Assembly (NCBI RefSeq): GCF_900258035.1 | Contig: NZ_OGTP01000001.1 | Coordinates: forward strand, 620,001-684,000 | DNA from: Caballeronia novacaledonica | Lineage (GTDB): Bacteria > Pseudomonadota > Gammaproteobacteria > Burkholderiales > Burkholderiaceae | DNA length: 64,000 bases | Direction: 5' to 3' | In this document: positions 1-8,652 of the stretch, in pieces | Position numbering within the stretch: the first letter of the stretch is position 1 | How the letters are laid out: each line of letters begins with the position of its first letter | Made by a program: the position numbers and the translations under genes | Notes under the pieces: generated by a model | The model's database searches: none | Told to the model about the DNA's origin: nothing | What the model saw: the letters and a program-made list of their open reading frames with translations, nothing else

Positions 1-174
1 CAGCATGAGATCGAGAATCAGCGCGTCCCAGCCACCCTGCTCCAGCAAGCGCAGCCCTTCGGCGCCATCGGCGCTATGCACGACTTCGTAGCGCTCGTCG
101 CGCAGATTGAGACTCAGCACATCGGCGATATGCATGTCGTCTTCGACGATCAGAATGCGTTTCGGATGATCCAT
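1..174 (-). CDS. Response regulator, N-terminal receiver part (cut by window edge)
   Basis: Fifty-eight codons read leftwards from an ATG at 174 and run off the left edge. The sequence begins MDHPKRILIVEDDMHIADVL and continues into a stretch ending ALILDLML. This is a receiver domain: the acidic pair E11-D12-D13 and the phospho-acceptor Asp in the ILDLML motif (about residue 55) are both visible. The output domain is outside the window, so OmpR-type is only the most common expectation. It is divergent from msrB, separated by 174 bp. Identification as a receiver is firm; the regulon is unknown. Confidence 0.85.
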   Translation of the reverse strand, partial: MDHPKRILIVEDDMHIADVLSLNLRDERYEVVHSADGAEGLRLLEQGGWDALILDLML

Positions 175-348
175 GAGCGAATATCGAATGATGCGCGCCC
201 TTTCCGCAGAGGAAATCGACGCGCGTCTGTGCCATTGTGCAGAAAAGCGCGCGCCGAAGTATCACATTTAATTTAACTTTCGGTGAGGACTCGGGGATAC
301 GCGCGCGACTACGATGCGTCCATCCCACTCGAAAACGAGGAACGCATC

Positions 349-864
349 ATGCCAACCCGCCGCCGCTTTCTCCTGACGGGCACCGCTGCCGCAGCCGCCG
401 CGTTCGCTTTGGGCGGACGTCTGCGCGCGTTCGCGGCCGGCGCCGAACCGCAAGCGATGTCGCCAGAACGCTTCGAAATCGTCCATACCGATGACGAATG
501 GCGCCGCCTGCTGAATCCCGTGCAATTCGACGTGCTGCGGCGCGAAGGCACCGAGCGCCCATTTACGAGCCCGCTCAACGACGAGCATCGCACGGGCACG
601 TTCAGTTGCGCGGGCTGCAAGCTGGCGGCGTTCTCGTCGCGCACCAAGTTCGACAGTCACACGGGCTGGCCGAGTTTCTGGGCGCCGCTCGATCATGCGG
701 TCGCGACGCGTATCGACGGCTCGTTCGGCATCGAGCGCACCGAAGTGCATTGCCGTCGCTGCGGCGGGCATCTGGGCCATGTGTTCGACGACGGACCGAA
801 ACCAACGGGACTGCGCTACTGCATGAACGGCGTCGCGATGACCTTTACGCCTGGCGCAGCCTGA
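349..864 (+). CDS. msrB: Tat-exported peptide-methionine (R)-S-oxide reductase MsrB
   Basis: This 171-residue protein reduces methionine-R-sulfoxide in proteins. The N-terminus MPTRRRFLLTG followed by an Ala-rich hydrophobic stretch is a twin-arginine signal, so the enzyme should act in the periplasm. Zinc ligands are visible as C87-x2-C90 and C135-x2-C138, and the resolving/catalytic cysteine as C158 in RYCMN; the SHTGWPSF block (about 103-110) is typical of MsrB. The ATG at 349 is chosen because it follows GAGGAA and starts the Tat motif; an in-frame upstream codon adds residues unlike a signal. It is the first gene of a three-gene set with a thiol-electron transporter (40 bp downstream) and msrA, pointing to a self-contained periplasmic methionine repair pathway. 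Confidence 0.95.
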   Translation: MPTRRRFLLTGTAAAAAAFALGGRLRAFAAGAEPQAMSPERFEIVHTDDEWRRLLNPVQFDVLRREGTERPFTSPLNDEHRTGTFSCAGCKLAAFSSRTKFDSHTGWPSFWAPLDHAVATRIDGSFGIERTEVHCRRCGGHLGHVFDDGPKPTGLRYCMNGVAMTFTPGAA

Positions 865-904
865 ACCGCGTTCACACCACGATCAACCTCGACCCGACAC
901 CATC

Positions 905-2689
905 ATGTTGCTTATCGTCCTTGCCTATCTCGGCGGCGCGCTGACGATTCTCAGTCCGTGCATCCTGCCGGTGCTTCCTTTCGTGTTCTCGCGCGCGGAT
1001 CAGCCGTTCGTGAAGAGCGGCCTGCCTCTGCTCGCGGGCATGGGCCTGACGTTCGCCGTCGTCGCGACGCTCGCGGCCGTGGGCGGAGGATGGGTCACGC
1101 AGGCCAATCAATACGGCCGCTGGGCCGCTATCGTGCTGCTCGCGGTCTTCGGCCTCACGTTGCTTCTGCCGAGCGTTGCAGAGCGCGTGATGCATCCGCT
1201 CGTCAGCGCGGGCAATCGTCTCACCGCGTTCGCGCAGCGCGGCGACGGCAAGCCGAGCTTCGGCGGATCGTTCGTGCTCGGCATCGCGACGGGGCTTCTC
1301 TGGGCGCCGTGCGCGGGCCCGATCCTCGGCCTCGTGCTGACGGGTGCGGCGCTCAACGGCGCGAGCGTCGGCACCACGCTGCTGCTGCTCGCCTATGCGG
1401 CCGGCGCGGCGACATCGCTCGCGATTGCGCTGCTGATCGGCGGACGCGTGTTCACCGCGATGAAGCGCTCGCTCGGCGCGGGCGAATGGGTGCGGCGCGG
1501 CATCGGCGCGGCGATGCTGCTCGGCGTCGTCGCGATCGCGCTCGGGCTCGACACCGGCGTGCTCGCTCGCGTATCGACGGTGGCGACCTCCGGCATCGAA
1601 CAGCAGCTTGTCGACAAGCTCTCGAATAAGAACAACGGCGCGATGATGATGTCCGCGAACGCGGGCAACAATAAGCCCGCGATGATGCGCGCGAGCACCT
1701 CGTCGCTGCCCGTGGAAGGCACGCTTCCGCCGCTCGACGGCGCGGTGCAATGGCTCAACTCGCCGCCGCTCACGAAGGAAGCGCTGCGCGGCAAGGTCGT
1801 GCTCGTCGATGTGTGGACGTACTCGTGCATCAACTGCCTGCGCACGCTGCCGTATGTGAAGACCTGGGCGCAGAAGTACCGCGATCAAGGGCTCGTCGTG
1901 ATCGGCGTGCATGCGCCGGAGTTTGCGTTCGAGCGCAACGTCGACAACGTGAAGCAGGCGATTCACGATCTCGGTATCGATTACCCTGTCGCCATCGACA
2001 ACAACTTCGCGATCTGGCGCGCGCTGAACAATCAGTACTGGCCGGCGCATTATTTCATCGATGCGGAAGGCAACATCCGCTATCACCACTTCGGCGAAGG
2101 CGATTACGCGCACTCCGAGCAAGTGATCCAGCAACTGCTCGCCGAAGCGGGCCACGGAGCCGCGCCTCTGGCGATGACCGCCAAGAGCGGCGACGATGCC
2201 ATCGGCGAAGGCGCGATGATGCAGGCCGACAACGCGGACATGCGTTCGCCGGAGACGTACATCGGCTACGAGCGCGCCGAGCAGTTCATGTCGCCGGGCG
2301 GCGAAACGCCCGACCGGCTTCACGACTATGCCGCGCCCAAAGCGCTCGACGTCAACGACTGGGCTCTCGCGGGCGCGTGGAAAGTCGGCGCGGAACACGC
2401 AACGCTCGCAGGCGCGACGGGGCGCATCGTCTATCGCTTTCATGCGCGCGATCTGCATCTCGTGCTCGGACCGTCGAAGGACGGCAAGCCTGTGCGCTTT
2501 CGCGTGAGCATCGATGGCGCGGCGCCGGGCGCTTCGCGCGGCAGCGACGTGCAGTCCGACGGAAGCGGCACCGTGACCGAGCAGCGCCTCTATCAACTCG
2601 TGCGGCAGACGGGCCCCGTCGCGGATCGCACATTCACGATCGAATTTCTCGACCCTGGTGTCGAAGCCTACGCGTTCACGTTCGGTTGA
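905..2689 (+). CDS. DipZ-like membrane thiol:disulfide transporter (CcdA-type TM region + thioredoxin-like domain)
   Basis: This is a 594-residue protein. Residues 1-225 form a CcdA/DsbD-like membrane region with several hydrophobic helices and conserved-looking SPCILPVLPF near residue 18 and APCAGPILG near 138, supplying the pair of membrane cysteines. About residues 280-410 form a thioredoxin-like domain with the active site WTYSCINC (C308, C311). The C-terminal 180 residues resemble the DipZ-type carbohydrate-binding-like module. By family, it moves electrons from cytoplasmic thioredoxin across the inner membrane to extracytoplasmic thiols. Being flanked by exported MsrB and MsrA, it is most simply their reductant; that role is inferred from context. 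Confidence 0.88.
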   Translation: MLLIVLAYLGGALTILSPCILPVLPFVFSRADQPFVKSGLPLLAGMGLTFAVVATLAAVGGGWVTQANQYGRWAAIVLLAVFGLTLLLPSVAERVMHPLVSAGNRLTAFAQRGDGKPSFGGSFVLGIATGLLWAPCAGPILGLVLTGAALNGASVGTTLLLLAYAAGAATSLAIALLIGGRVFTAMKRSLGAGEWVRRGIGAAMLLGVVAIALGLDTGVLARVSTVATSGIEQQLVDKLSNKNNGAMMMSANAGNNKPAMMRASTSSLPVEGTLPPLDGAVQWLNSPPLTKEALRGKVVLVDVWTYSCINCLRTLPYVKTWAQKYRDQGLVVIGVHAPEFAFERNVDNVKQAIHDLGIDYPVAIDNNFAIWRALNNQYWPAHYFIDAEGNIRYHHFGEGDYAHSEQVIQQLLAEAGHGAAPLAMTAKSGDDAIGEGAMMQADNADMRSPETYIGYERAEQFMSPGGETPDRLHDYAAPKALDVNDWALAGAWKVGAEHATLAGATGRIVYRFHARDLHLVLGPSKDGKPVRFRVSIDGAAPGASRGSDVQSDGSGTVTEQRLYQLVRQTGPVADRTFTIEFLDPGVEAYAFTFG

Positions 2690-2712
2690 ACGAGACTCAT
2701 CGAGGAGCAAAG

Positions 2713-3426
2713 ATGTTCAAGACCACCAGCAAGACCTTCAAGGCCGCGAGCGTGGCCGTGCTGTTCGCGGGCGCGTTCGCCTTGCAGCGCGCCGCGCACT
2801 CGAGCGAGGAAGCCGTGAAGATCCCGCCGCCCGCGCAGGATGAAAAGGCAGGCGCCGTGCACACGGAAACCGCCGTGTTCGCAGGCGGCTGCTTCTGGGG
2901 CGTGCAAGGCGTGTTTCAGCACGTGCGCGGCGTCAAGGAAGTGATGTCGGGTTATGCGGGCGGCGCGGCCAACACCGCGCAATACGATCGCGTCAGCGAA
3001 GGCGATACGGGTCACGCCGAATCGGTTCGGATCACTTACGATCCTGCACAGGTTTCCTACGGCAAGCTCTTGCAGATCTTCTTCTCCGTCGCGCACAATC
3101 CGACCGAACTGAACTATCAAGGCCCGGATCACGGCACTCAATATCGCTCGGCCGTGTTCCCGACGAATGCGGCGCAACGCGATATCGTCACGGCGTATAT
3201 CGCGCAACTCGACACGGCGCACGTGTATAGCGGCAAGATCGTCACGAAGGTCGAGGACTACAAGGGCTTTTATCCGGCCGAAGGTTATCACCAGAACTAT
3301 CTGACGGAACATCCGGAAAGCCCGTATATCGCGATCAACGATCTGCCTAAAGTCGCGAATCTGAAGCAGATGTTTCCGGCCGCGTATCGTCAGGATGCGG
3401 TGCTCGTGACGGTCGCGTCGAGATAG
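2713..3426 (+). CDS. msrA: Exported peptide-methionine (S)-S-oxide reductase MsrA
   Basis: This 237-residue protein has an N-terminal signal-like segment (MFKTTSKTFKAASVAVLFAG, then an Ala-rich end), so it is probably periplasmic or lipid-free exported. The catalytic motif GCFWG is at 59-63, with C60 as nucleophile. The family blocks YDRVSEGDTGHAESV, HNPTELNYQGPDHGTQYRS and AEGYHQNYL are present. The start ATG at 2713 follows GAGGAGCAAAG, a strong ribosome binding site 23 bp after the DipZ-like gene, so the three genes are likely one operon. The last 37 bp overlap the 3' end of the convergent aminotransferase gene. Confidence 0.95.
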   Translation: MFKTTSKTFKAASVAVLFAGAFALQRAAHSSEEAVKIPPPAQDEKAGAVHTETAVFAGGCFWGVQGVFQHVRGVKEVMSGYAGGAANTAQYDRVSEGDTGHAESVRITYDPAQVSYGKLLQIFFSVAHNPTELNYQGPDHGTQYRSAVFPTNAAQRDIVTAYIAQLDTAHVYSGKIVTKVEDYKGFYPAEGYHQNYLTEHPESPYIAINDLPKVANLKQMFPAAYRQDAVLVTVASR

Positions 3427-4517
3427 GCGTCGAGCATCCCGAGCACCTCGGGCATGTTGCGCCGGCCGAAGCCGAGCCGCACATGCCCGTCGCCATGATC
3501 GATCAGCGTGGAAGGCAGCAGCAGCACGCCCGTGCGTTCGAGCAGTTCCGCGCAGAACTGCCCGGCGTGCCCGCGTTCAAGGCGCACGAAGCCGATGGTG
3601 CCTGCGCGCGGACGATGCCACGCAAAGCGATCCGCGTGACACGCGAAGAAATCGTCGAGCACGCGCAGATTGGCGCGCACGATCGACACATTGCGTTCGA
3701 TGAGCGCATCGGTATGGCGCACCGCGATCGTCGAAAGGTACTCGCTCGGCGCGCTATTGCTGATGGTGAGATAGTCCTTGAACGCGCTCATGCGTTCGAG
3801 CACCTGCGCGCTTTTCGTCGCGATCCATCCGAGCCGCAAACCCGCGAGCCCGTGCGTCTTCGATAGCGCGCCGAGCGAGACCGCGCGCTCGTAGACATCG
3901 CACGCGGCCGGCAGCCGATCCGCAGGATCGTGCTCCAGCCCGCGATACACCTCGTCGCTGAAGAGCCACAGCCCATGCTTGCGCGCAAACGCGACGATCG
4001 CATCGAACACGTCGCGCGACGGCAGATAGCCGGTCGGATTGTGCGGCGCGCAGATCACGAGCGCGCGCGTGGCGGGCGTGACGAGCGTATCGAGCTGGTC
4101 CGGATCGAGCGCCCAGCCCGCTTCCTCGCGTGCTTTCCATGGCGACACACTCACGCCCATCGCCTCGGCCACCGAATAGTGCGACTGATAACCGGGCATA
4201 TGCACGATCGCGTGATCGCCCGGCGCGAGCATCGTGTGCATGAACGAATAGATGGCCTCCTGCGCGCCCGTGTGCACGATGATTTCGTCTTCGTCGATGT
4301 GCTCGTACAGCGTCGCGATTTCGCGTCGTAGCGCGGGCGCGCCGGGATACTCGGTATAGCCGAGCCAGGTATCGCGCAAGCCGTCGATCGCATCGGGTTC
4401 GTACGTGAGCAGTTCGCCAATCGACATCGACTCGGGATCGGAACTGCACAGTAGATGGCGCGCAGTGAATTCGTGCCGCGCGAAATAGCGTTCGAGCTTG
4501 AATGGATTCGGTTTCAT
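3390..4517 (-). CDS. PLP-dependent class I/II aminotransferase
   Basis: This is a 375-residue fold-type I aminotransferase. Visible signatures are the N-P-T-G turn (160-163), D188 in SDEVYRG (pyridine-nitrogen contact) and the Schiff-base lysine K220 in SLGALSKTHGLAGLRLGW. The ATG at 4517 begins MKPNPFKLERYF, a usual start for this subgroup; an upstream frame extension exists but lies in the divergent promoter. The substrate cannot be read from sequence. It is transcribed away from the ArgP-like LysR gene, with 94 bp between them, so control by that regulator is plausible. Its 3' end overlaps msrA by 37 bp. Confidence 0.88.
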   Translation of the reverse strand: MKPNPFKLERYFARHEFTARHLLCSSDPESMSIGELLTYEPDAIDGLRDTWLGYTEYPGAPALRREIATLYEHIDEDEIIVHTGAQEAIYSFMHTMLAPGDHAIVHMPGYQSHYSVAEAMGVSVSPWKAREEAGWALDPDQLDTLVTPATRALVICAPHNPTGYLPSRDVFDAIVAFARKHGLWLFSDEVYRGLEHDPADRLPAACDVYERAVSLGALSKTHGLAGLRLGWIATKSAQVLERMSAFKDYLTISNSAPSEYLSTIAVRHTDALIERNVSIVRANLRVLDDFFACHADRFAWHRPRAGTIGFVRLERGHAGQFCAELLERTGVLLLPSTLIDHGDGHVRLGFGRRNMPEVLGMLDAYLDATVTSTAS

Positions 4518-4611
4518 GGCGTCGCTTGATCGGAATCGAAGAAAGCCGTAGTCTGCGCTTTGACAGCGCATTCAAACAGCTAAACTTTCTAATTTCGATT
4601 AAGGAACGCTA

Positions 4612-5505
4612 ATGCTCGACTATGCTCTGCTCGATGCGCTGCTTGCCGTCGTGCGCACGGGTTCCTTCGAGCGCGCCGCGCGCGATCTCAACGTCACGCC
4701 GTCGGCGGTTTCGCAACGCGTGAAGCTGCTGGAAGAGCGCGTCGGCAGCCTGCTCGTCAAACGGGGCCAGCCCTGTGAAGCAACGGCATCGGGTGCGCTG
4801 CTGTGCCGGCACACCGAGCGCGTGCAGTTGCTCGAAGCGGAACTCGGCGGACGCATGCCGACTTTGCCGGGCGCGCCGAGCGAGCGGCGCGCGAAGCTGC
4901 GCATCGCCGTGAACGACGACAGCATGAGCACCTGGTTCATCGACGCGGCGGCGGACTTCTGCATCGAGCGCGAACTGATGCTCGATCTCGTCGTCGACGA
5001 TCAGGATCACACCGCGCAACGCATTCGCGAAGGCGACGTGCAAGGCGCGATCACCACGCAGGCCGAAGCCGTGCCCGGCTGGCGTTCGATGAAGCTCGGG
5101 CGCATGCGTTATCGTGCCGTGTGCTCACCCGCGTATTTCGCGCGTCACTTCGCCGACGGCCTTACGCGTGATGCGCTGCGTCGTGCGCCATGCGTCAACT
5201 TCAACGAGAAGGATGAATTGCAGAAGCGCTTCGTGAAGCGCATGAGCCGCGCGGACATCGAACCGCCCGCGCATGTCGTGCCGCATGGCGAAGGCTTCGT
5301 GCGCGCCTGCACGTCCGGGCTTGCGTGGGGCATGTGTCCGCAGCGGCTCGTCGCGCAGCAACTCGACAGCGGCGCACTTGTGGAGATACACCCCGGCTCG
5401 CGCTTCGACGTGGATTTATATTGGCAAAGCTGGCGTCTGTCGCTCGGCTGGCTCGACGACTTCAGCGCAATGCTGAAGCACCGCGCCAAGACGTCGCTCG
5501 ACTAA
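4612..5505 (+). CDS. argP: LysR-family regulator, ArgP-like
   Basis: This 297-residue protein has an N-terminal winged helix (residues 1-60, with SFERAARDLNVTPSAVSQRVK as the recognition part) and a C-terminal substrate-binding fold. The wording around the HTH (FERAAR, SAVSQRVKLLE) and the overall length match the ArgP/IciA subgroup, which senses lysine and arginine in known members. In many proteobacteria ArgP controls the amino acid exporter ArgO; here the divergent neighbour is an aminotransferase. The family is certain; the subgroup name is an inference from resemblance. Confidence 0.8.
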   Translation: MLDYALLDALLAVVRTGSFERAARDLNVTPSAVSQRVKLLEERVGSLLVKRGQPCEATASGALLCRHTERVQLLEAELGGRMPTLPGAPSERRAKLRIAVNDDSMSTWFIDAAADFCIERELMLDLVVDDQDHTAQRIREGDVQGAITTQAEAVPGWRSMKLGRMRYRAVCSPAYFARHFADGLTRDALRRAPCVNFNEKDELQKRFVKRMSRADIEPPAHVVPHGEGFVRACTSGLAWGMCPQRLVAQQLDSGALVEIHPGSRFDVDLYWQSWRLSLGWLDDFSAMLKHRAKTSLD

Positions 5506-5509
5506 AGCC

Positions 5510-5887
5510 TCATGCGTTGGGCGTTTCGAATGAATCGACGCGATCGCGATAAAACGCGAGATGATCTTTTATCGAAGCCACCGCATCGTACGGCGCCTCG
5601 TACGACCACACTGCATTGGCCGCTTTTTGTCCACCCGACGGAATGCTGTAATAGCTGCATTCGCCTTTGTAAGGGCAATAGGTCTGGTGAGAGGTTCGCT
5701 CGAGTTGCGTCATGTCCACGTCCTTGCGCGGCACATAAAGCACTTCCGGATACGAGGCCTCGCGCAGTGATAACGCCTCTGTCGTATCGACGATCACGCG
5801 TCCACCCGCCTTCACGATCACGCGTAACGGACTGCGTTCGATGGTGATCGGATGATCGGGGCCGGGAATCTTGACAGCTTTATCCAT
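5510..5887 (-). CDS. DUF427 domain protein
   Basis: This 125-residue soluble protein starts MDKAVKIPGPDHPITIE. It contains the DUF427 pattern RVIVDTTEALSLREASYPEVLYVP followed by TYCPYKGECSYYSI and a C-terminal SYEAPYDAV segment. Its biochemical function is not known. The ATG at 5887 is preferred because GGAAGA lies just upstream. It ends 4 bp from the convergent LysR gene, so the two share a 3' junction with no obvious terminator. Confidence 0.85.
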   Translation of the reverse strand: MDKAVKIPGPDHPITIERSPLRVIVKAGGRVIVDTTEALSLREASYPEVLYVPRKDVDMTQLERTSHQTYCPYKGECSYYSIPSGGQKAANAVWSYEAPYDAVASIKDHLAFYRDRVDSFETPNA

Positions 5888-5966
5888 GAGGGTCTTCCTG
5901 CGAACGAACGGAAAACCCATGGTAGCGCCGTTGTGTCGAACGTGCAGAACTCAGCCCCGCTCCGGA

Positions 5967-6281
5967 TCAGCGGCCAAAATAGACGGGCTTCGTGCCGTCG
6001 TCGTTCAAGGGCGGCATCATGTTGCGCGTGCCTGAGGCCGACCTGCCGTCAGCCGTGCCGCCATAAGCACCATTCTGGCGCGCCACACGGCCTTCAGCGG
6101 CTTGAATATCCGATGGGTACGAAGTCTGATCCGAGCGCGACGGATCATAGCCGGCCGCTTCGACCTGCCGCAAATCCTGCTTGACCTGAGCGCGCGTGAG
6201 CGACGAATCGGCTTGCGCGAAAGAGAGCGCCGGCGCCACCACTAAAGCGGCGACGGCCACGGCCTTGACGAACGATTTCAT
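5967..6281 (-). CDS. DUF4148 small exported protein
   Basis: This 104-residue protein has a clear signal peptide (MKSFVKAVAVAALVVAPALSFA, cut after AFA/FAQA). The mature part contains LTRAQVKQDLRQVEAAGYDP, the hallmark of DUF4148, a family expanded in Burkholderiaceae whose role is unknown. GGAGG lies 7 bp before the ATG. The leader contains a short palindrome (ACGCAC and GTGCGT at 6306-6327) of unknown meaning. The taxonomic restriction of this family is one basis for the organism call. Confidence 0.88.
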   Translation of the reverse strand: MKSFVKAVAVAALVVAPALSFAQADSSLTRAQVKQDLRQVEAAGYDPSRSDQTSYPSDIQAAEGRVARQNGAYGGTADGRSASGTRNMMPPLNDDGTKPVYFGR

Positions 6282-6370
6282 GGTGAACCTCCGGTGTGTT
6301 GGGCTACGCACGGTGTTTTCTGTGCGTGCTCCATAACACAGCATCGGCCGTGCCCGGCATCGAGCGCGCG

Positions 6371-7264
6371 CTATGACGCCTTGCTTTCGATCGCCTTCAC
6401 GAGCGCGTGCAGCAAGCGGTTCGCGGGCGTCGCAATGCCGAGCGCTTCGCCTCGCCGCACGATCAGCCCGTTCAGGTGATCGATCTCGCTCCTCTTGCCG
6501 CGCGCCAGATCCTGCGCCGTCGACGAATACTGGTTCTGCATCGTCTCGGCGATGCCGCGTACGGCCGCATCGACGTCGCCGGGTAGGGTCACGTTGTCGG
6601 CTTTCGCGACCGCGAGACATTCGTCGACGACATCGCGCATCGAGCGCGTGACGCCCTCGCCTTGCACGAGCTTGCCGTACGGCAATTGCGTGATCGCGGA
6701 CAGCGCGTTGTAGGCGCAGTTCAATACGAGCTTGGCCCATAGCGCGCCGCGCACGTTATTTGAAATCTCGGTCGGCACGCCCGCTTCGACGAACGCGCGT
6801 GCAACCTCCTCGCTTTTCGTCGACGGCTCGATCACGAGTTCGCCGCGTCCGTTGTGCTTCACGTGCCCCGGCCCCGCCATTCCCGTCGCGACATACACGA
6901 CGGCGGCCGCCGCTTCCTGCGGCAACAGTCCGCGCAGACGTTCGGCATTCTCCACGCCGTTCTGCAACGACATCAGCAACGCGTCCTGTTCGAGATACGG
7001 CGCGAGCGCTTTTGCCGCGCTGTCGGTATCGGTGGATTTCACGCAGAAGAGCACGAGCTGCGCGCCCTTCACCGCGATCGCGTCGGTGCTCGCGGCCACG
7101 CGCACGCGCTCGTCGAAATGCTGAGTATCGAGCCGCAAGCCGTCGCGTTCTATCGCTTCGACATGCTGCTGCCGCGCGATCAGCACGACCTCGTGACCCG
7201 CGCGCGCGAGCATGCCGCCGTAGTAACAGCCGACCGCGCCCGCACCCATGACGGCGACTTTCAT
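6371..7264 (-). CDS. panE: 2-dehydropantoate 2-reductase
   Basis: This is a 297-residue ketopantoate reductase of the ApbA/PanE family, which uses NADPH to make pantoate for coenzyme A synthesis. The Rossmann motif GAGAVGCYYGG is at residues 7-17. The hinge contains KSTDTDSAAKAL and SLQNGVENAE, and the C-terminal helical domain has the conserved LWAKLVLNCAYNALSAIT block with the catalytic Lys. Length and N-terminus fit the family. The start has GAGGAG upstream. Paralogues of this family act on other 2-oxo acids, so the exact substrate is inferred. Confidence 0.9.
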   Translation of the reverse strand: MKVAVMGAGAVGCYYGGMLARAGHEVVLIARQQHVEAIERDGLRLDTQHFDERVRVAASTDAIAVKGAQLVLFCVKSTDTDSAAKALAPYLEQDALLMSLQNGVENAERLRGLLPQEAAAAVVYVATGMAGPGHVKHNGRGELVIEPSTKSEEVARAFVEAGVPTEISNNVRGALWAKLVLNCAYNALSAITQLPYGKLVQGEGVTRSMRDVVDECLAVAKADNVTLPGDVDAAVRGIAETMQNQYSSTAQDLARGKRSEIDHLNGLIVRRGEALGIATPANRLLHALVKAIESKAS

Positions 7265-7729
7265 GTTCGTTTCTCCTCGTTGCTTCGTTGCGTTGCTTTG
7301 GCTCGCAAAAATAACACAGACCGCTGTGTTCGATGCTTCGCATAACCGACGACGCGCAAACGCTTGCGCGTTTCGAAGGATTCACGCCCTGTTGCGTGCC
7401 CGCGCAATTTTGTGGGCGGACGCACGATAGTCAGTCGAATTAACAGTGCACCATATTGTTAAAACAGGTCATGCGGGGATACGCTTCTTTCAGCGGATCG
7501 ACGATGCTGTCCAAACAAATGCCGACCGCTGCGGGGTATGCGGCTCAAGCCGTACCAATAGCTGAATCCGGGGACCAAATACACGACGTGCCGGGGGGGA
7601 AGCGCTGCGCGCGGGCGTTCCGCCGCGCGGTGCACCGGCACGCCGTGAACTTAGACAAGCGCTGGCTTTGCCGCTCGGCGACGAGGGGCGCGTAGCCACA
7701 GGCGTGGGCGTTATCACGAGAACAAAAAC
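7265..7729. other. 465-bp gap between divergent panE and the GntR gene
   Basis: No convincing gene is present. Short open frames on both strands lack family resemblance and good ribosome binding sites. The stretch holds the divergent promoter region, an inverted repeat TTAACA-N11-TGTTAA near 7440-7462, and a GC-rich part (7590-7690) with no readable tRNA fold. Confidence 0.5.
7440..7462. promoter_or_regulatory. Inverted repeat, candidate operator
   Basis: The perfect half-sites TTAACA (7440-7445) and TGTTAA (7457-7462) are separated by 11 bp. The interior reads TGCACCATATTG, which also resembles one half of an NtrC box, but the second GGTGCA half is missing. It could be an autoregulatory site for the GntR protein 270 bp downstream. 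This is weak evidence from symmetry alone. Confidence 0.25.
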
Positions 7730-8440
7730 ATGAATCATGGCTATGAAGCATCGCTCGTCAAACGCGTGGTGAATCAACTCGTCGCGGGCATCGTGAGCGG
7801 TGAATACCAGGACAACGTGCTGCCGCCGCAAGTCATCCTCTCGAAGCAGCACGGCGTGAGCCGGACCATCATGCGCGAGGCGCTGAGCATTCTCATCTCG
7901 CGGCGCATGCTCGACGTGCGGCCCAAGACCGGCACGCGCATCAAGCCCGCGCGCGAATGGCTCATCATGGATCCCGAAGTTGCCGAATGGCGCATGCGCG
8001 CGCTGCACGATCCGGACTGCATCCGCAGGCTGATCGAGTTTCGCGCGCTCGTCGATCCGCCCGCCGCCGGGCTCGCCGCGACGCGCGCGAACCGGCATCA
8101 GCGTATCGCCATCAACGCGGCCTATCAGCGGCTTCTGCATGCGAGCCCTTCCGAACCCCTTCAGTCGGCCGCAGAAGAGGCGCTACAGGCCGCTATCGTC
8201 GATGCCAGCGGCGATGAAGTGCTGCGCCAGATGGGCAGCGTCGTGCGCGTCGGCATCCGGACGCTGAAGGCCGCCTTACGCGCGCAGCCGCATGCGCTGC
8301 CGCGCGTGCCCGATTCGCAACTGGGCGACTACGGCCGGCTCGTGCGGGCCATCGAAACCGCCGATGGCGACGGCGCGCGCACGGCCATGTCGCAGGTGCT
8401 CGCGCGCACGGCTTCGCTCTGGATCGAGGAAATCGCCTGA
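7730..8440 (+). CDS. GntR-family regulator, FCD (FadR-type) subgroup
   Basis: This 236-residue protein has a winged helix at about residues 8-75 (LPPQVILSKQHGVSRTIMREALSILISRRMLDVRPKTGTRI) and a C-terminal all-helical FCD ligand domain from about 95 onward (RRLIEFRALVDPPAAGLAATRA). FCD regulators usually sense carboxylic or sugar acids and repress adjacent catabolic genes, but no catabolic operon is adjacent here. The ribosome binding site is poor (GAGAAC), so the exact start is not certain. Confidence 0.87.
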   Translation: MNHGYEASLVKRVVNQLVAGIVSGEYQDNVLPPQVILSKQHGVSRTIMREALSILISRRMLDVRPKTGTRIKPAREWLIMDPEVAEWRMRALHDPDCIRRLIEFRALVDPPAAGLAATRANRHQRIAINAAYQRLLHASPSEPLQSAAEEALQAAIVDASGDEVLRQMGSVVRVGIRTLKAALRAQPHALPRVPDSQLGDYGRLVRAIETADGDGARTAMSQVLARTASLWIEEIA

Positions 8441-8652
8441 ACGCAGGGTTTTCCGCCATATCGGTGCCGCGGCCGCGAGGCCGCCCGCATCGCCCGAACC
8501 GCCGTTCCGGGCGCGTATCTTGCGCACCCGAAGCCGCAGTTTCGCCTCGCATGCGCGGTCCGCGTGACTACAATGAGTGATGCCGCGACATGCGACGAGT
8601 CATGGCCTCGCCGTCTTACGGAGCGCCTGGCGTTGGAAACACGGAGGCAAGA

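Noticed and set aside
872..2710. 612-codon open frame on the minus strand opposite the DipZ-like gene
   Set aside because: It is Arg/His/Glu-rich without any family motif and mirrors the codon bias of the real gene; typical antisense artefact of GC-rich DNA.
7590..7695. Possible tRNA or structured RNA in the GC-rich part of the panE/GntR gap
   Set aside because: No acceptor stem, T-loop GTTCRA or anticodon arm could be drawn on either strand.
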